Origin: Eutypa lata
Lineage: Eukaryota; Ascomycota; Sordariomycetes; Xylariales; Diatrypaceae
Reading direction: 5' to 3'
Assembly: GCA_022661535.1 (NCBI GenBank)
Contig: JAKULF010000009.1
Location: forward strand, 2,852,001-2,916,000
Length of the DNA: 64,000 nucleotides
The translations under genes were made by a program, and so were the position numbers. Under the pieces are notes generated by a model. The model made no database searches and was not told the DNA's origin. It worked only from the letters and a program-made list of their open reading frames with translations. The stretch's first letter is position 1, and each line of letters starts with the position of its first letter. Below, one piece after another: positions 61,808 through 64,000 of the stretch.

Positions 61808-61928
61808 GCATTTTCGTAAATTTTTAATTAATTTTTAATCGGCTTAATATAATATTAATTATTTTATACGATATTTAAGTTTTTTATTATTTATTTTAAA
61901 GTTTAAGATTTTTTAAAAATAATATTCG
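61808..61928 (-). pseudogene. Chromodomain at the integrase C terminus
   Basis: Minus-strand reading gives E-Y-Y-F-x-K-I-L-N-F then K-L-K-Y-R-I-K-W (W as mutated TAA), then A-D-W-K-L-I-K-N-L-R-K-C. This follows the chromodomain order 'E-Y-x-V-E-x-I-L-D...L-x-Y-x-V-K-W-x-G-Y...W-E-P...N-L', with Gly, Glu and Pro altered as C-to-T or G-to-A change would. Chromodomains at this place define chromoviruses and are known in some to guide integration to chromatin with particular histone marks. Confidence 0.8.
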
Positions 61929-63460
61929 TTTTTATTATTATTTTTATTTTAAGTAATATTATAGCTTTTTATTAACGTTGCGATGTTTTTAAGTCGTTAA
62001 TTTTATTTTTCGTTAATTACTTTTTGTTTAAATAAATCTTTTTAATGTTATTAAATTAAAAATATATAAAAAACGAAAAAGATTTTATATTATTTCGAAA
62101 GCTTAATAATTATAACTTATTAATATATTTTTATAATCGAAATAAAGCCGATTTATTTATTATTTAATTTATTTATAAATTTTTTTAATTTTATATAACG
62201 ATTATTAATTTAAATTTTGTTTTTTTTAAAGGTTTTTATATTAAATTAATGTTTATTTATTACGTTTATTTATCGTTTTTAAGATTTTATTATAATTGTT
62301 TTAATTATAATAATAATTCGTTTTATTTTATTTATTATTATTAAAACGTTATGAAATTTTCGTTAAATTATCGTCGTTTTTAAAATAATAAATAATCGTT
62401 TTAATTTTATGTTTATATTTAAGTTAAAGTTATAATTAATAAAGAATAATAAAATTTTTATAATTTTAAATACGACGTTATTTTTTACGAATTTCGTAAA
62501 CGATAATTAATCGATTTAATTATTTTAATAAAAGAAATAATATAAACGTAAATATTATTTTATCGCGTCGTTTACGATTTTCGTTTAATTATTAATTTTT
62601 AAATAATACGTTAATAAATAACGAAGCGTAATGTTTAAGCGTCGGTTTAACTTCGCTTAAAATATTAAAATAAATTAAATTTTCTTATTTAATATAATTA
62701 TATTAAAAATGTTATAAAGCCGGTAAATATATATAATAAAAGCGTTTATTAATATCTTTGCTTTTATATTAATTACGAAAACGTAATATTGTATTTTTAT
62801 AAATTTATTTATTATTATTAAAACGTGTTTATATTTATTATTATATCTCGCGTATAATAGTAATAGCTTTACGTAATCGACGAAAATATCGCTTTATAAA
62901 CGAAATGAAATTAATAAAAAATTAAAAAATTTTATCGATAATGTTTTTAAATTTTTTATTCGTTTATAAAGATGATATATTTATATAAATATTATTATAT
63001 CGCAAGATAAATTAAGTTAAAAATAAATTCGTTTTAATAAGTTATATATTTTAATATAATTAAAATAACTTTTTAACGTTAAGTTATAAGTTCGATATAA
63101 TATTTATAATTTAAATGCTTTATTTAATAATATTAATAGTTTATTTTTAATATAAACTTAACTTTAAGTTACTTTGTAATTTACGTAAGCGATTCGTAAT
63201 TATTTTTTAATTTTTTAATTAAAGCGCTTTTATTTAAAGTCGATTAAATTCTTTAATAACTTTTTTATTTATTATAACGCGTTATAAATTTTATTAATAA
63301 AAGCGTTTATCGATTAATTAACGTTAAAAGCGTATAAATAAAAAAAATTTATTTATTAATTAAAAGATAAAAACGTTTTATATTAATAAATAATTTTATT
63401 ATTAATAATATCGTATCGATTCGTTAATTTATCGCTTAAAAGTCGTAATAAAACATTAAA
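61929..63460 (-). pseudogene. Integrase fossil of the chromovirus
   Basis: The N-terminal zinc-binding part is readable on the minus strand at about 63010-63100: I-L-Y-R-T-Y-N-L-T-L-K-S-Y-F-N-Y corresponds to 'I-L-H-x-x-x-D...G-H-F-G', followed by L-L-K-R-I-Y-F for 'L-L-x-R-x-Y-x-W-P'. Upstream at about 63390-63460, N-V-L-L-R-L-L-S-D-K corresponds to the 'x-A-D-x-L-S-R' linker after RNase H. The catalytic core lies at about 62000-62950 and was not read residue by residue. Confidence 0.75.
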
Positions 63461-63779
63461 AATTATTGCTTTTTTTTTTAAATTTATAATTAATTTAAAA
63501 TTTAAAATCGTTAAAGAATTTTAATTATTAAATTTAACGTTAATTTAATAACTTTATAATAATAAAATGTTTTAAGTTTTTATAATTTATAATTATTTTT
63601 ATTAATTATTTTATTTTTTAAAGTTTAAAGCGTTATTTTTTAAAAGCTTTTATTATAATTAAAAGCTTTTTATTATAAATTTCGTAATTATATTTAATTA
63701 AAAAATGCTTTATTAAAAAAAATATAATTAAATATAATTTTTTTTAAATCGAATTATAATAATATTTCTTTTAAAGCTT

Positions 63780-63990
63780 AATTAAAAGCGTTCGCTTTAA
63801 ATATCGTACGTTATTTAAAGTCGTAATATGTTAAAATTAAAGTAATTTCGAAAGCGTTTTTTAATCTATTAAATGTTATTTCTACGGTTTTAAAAAAGTG
63901 CTTCGGTTATTTATTTTTACTTATTAATATAATTAAAGGTTTAATTATCGTTAAAAATCTTTTAATAAAACGTTAATAAAAGTTCGTAAA
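63780..63990 (-). pseudogene. RNase H start of the chromovirus
   Basis: Minus-strand reading gives K-P-L-I-I-L then, after about ten residues, F-F-K-T-V-E-I-T-F-N-R-L-K-N-A-F, then P-to-L changed 'I-L-T-Y-Y-D', then F-K-A-N-A-F. These are the gypsy blocks 'x-P-L-x-x-L', 'F...x-x-A-F-x-x-L-K-x-A-F', 'A-P-x-L-x-H-x-D' and 'E-(T/A)-D-A-S'. Only one Trp-type stop interrupts 65 codons. Confidence 0.8.
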
Positions 63991-64000
63991 TTTAATAAAC

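Larger units (their letters stand above)
59896..64000 (-). mobile_element. Ty3/gypsy chromovirus, 3' half, running off the right edge
   Basis: Minus-strand reading gives, from the right edge inward, the RT-RNase H junction and RNase H start (63780-63990), the RNase H-integrase linker, the integrase zinc-binding domain (63010-63100) and a C-terminal chromodomain (61808-61928). The remaining 59896-61800 should hold the 3' end of pol and the 3' LTR; the LTR cannot be delimited because its partner lies outside the window. The element cuts family R copy D. It keeps more GC than most of the window ('gccggctta', 'agcccgggt'), which suggests a younger or less mutated copy. Confidence 0.82.

Noticed and set aside
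1..64000. AT-rich protist (Plasmodium- or Dictyostelium-like) genome or a mitochondrial genome
   Set aside because: The composition comes from directional C-to-T change in repeats, one island has ordinary composition, and the content is copia, gypsy and chromovirus elements; no organellar genes or long intact genes appear.

Overview
The window is a fossil bed of transposable elements in what looks like the genome of a filamentous ascomycete that has, or had, repeat-induced point mutation (RIP). G and C are very scarce. Those left sit mostly in CpG, with some in CpT; CpA and its complement TpG are nearly absent. Repeat copies inside the window differ from each other almost only by C-to-T and G-to-A transitions. 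One 650-base stretch (6236-6885) of a repeat family has kept normal base composition, and its counterpart at 3225-3985 is the same sequence with C turned to T and G to A outside CpG. I see no intact host gene: every recognisable coding stretch is a transposon fossil, read by treating TAA/TAG as former Gln/Trp codons. The species cannot be named from this.

Layout. 1-2806: minus-strand Ty1/copia pol fossil, split by a 1.3-kb insertion. 3225-3985, 6085-6890, 45225-46120 and 59467-59895: four copies (two truncated or partly deleted) of a non-coding repeat family with a tRNA-like 3' part, called family R here. 4900-5170 and 11700-11945: two patches of a 94-base tandem repeat inside a longer shared repeat. 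7219-10111: DNA transposon with inverted ends of about 135 bases. 10745-10920 and 29425-29600: a direct-repeat pair 18.7 kb apart. 12394-12606: a gag-like fossil, followed by a long stretch (12.6-26.8 kb) I could not assign. 26793-29200 (+) and 31222-32815 (-): two copies of one unidentified transposon in head-to-head opposition. 34885-43567: a Ty1/copia element on the minus strand with matching ~208-base LTRs, holding a nested 1.55-kb plus-strand gag-only element (40900-42449) with its own ~166-base LTRs and a zinc knuckle. 47400-49879: a third minus-strand copia pol copy, cut by a Ty3/gypsy element (49880-57265, minus strand, ~200-base LTRs, clear RT and RNase H). 59896-64000: a second Ty3/gypsy element of the chromovirus type (RNase H, integrase zinc finger, chromodomain; minus strand) that interrupts family R copy D and runs off the right edge.

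How it works together: the nesting gives a relative history (family R and copia first, gypsy and the gag-only element into them, the chromovirus into family R), with RIP acting on all of them. The parts most worth a second look are the sharply bounded unmutated island, the tRNA-like family R, the gag-only LTR element, the inverted pair of an unidentified transposon and the small structured island at 21738-21799. All boundaries are by eye, usually good to about 5-20 bases.
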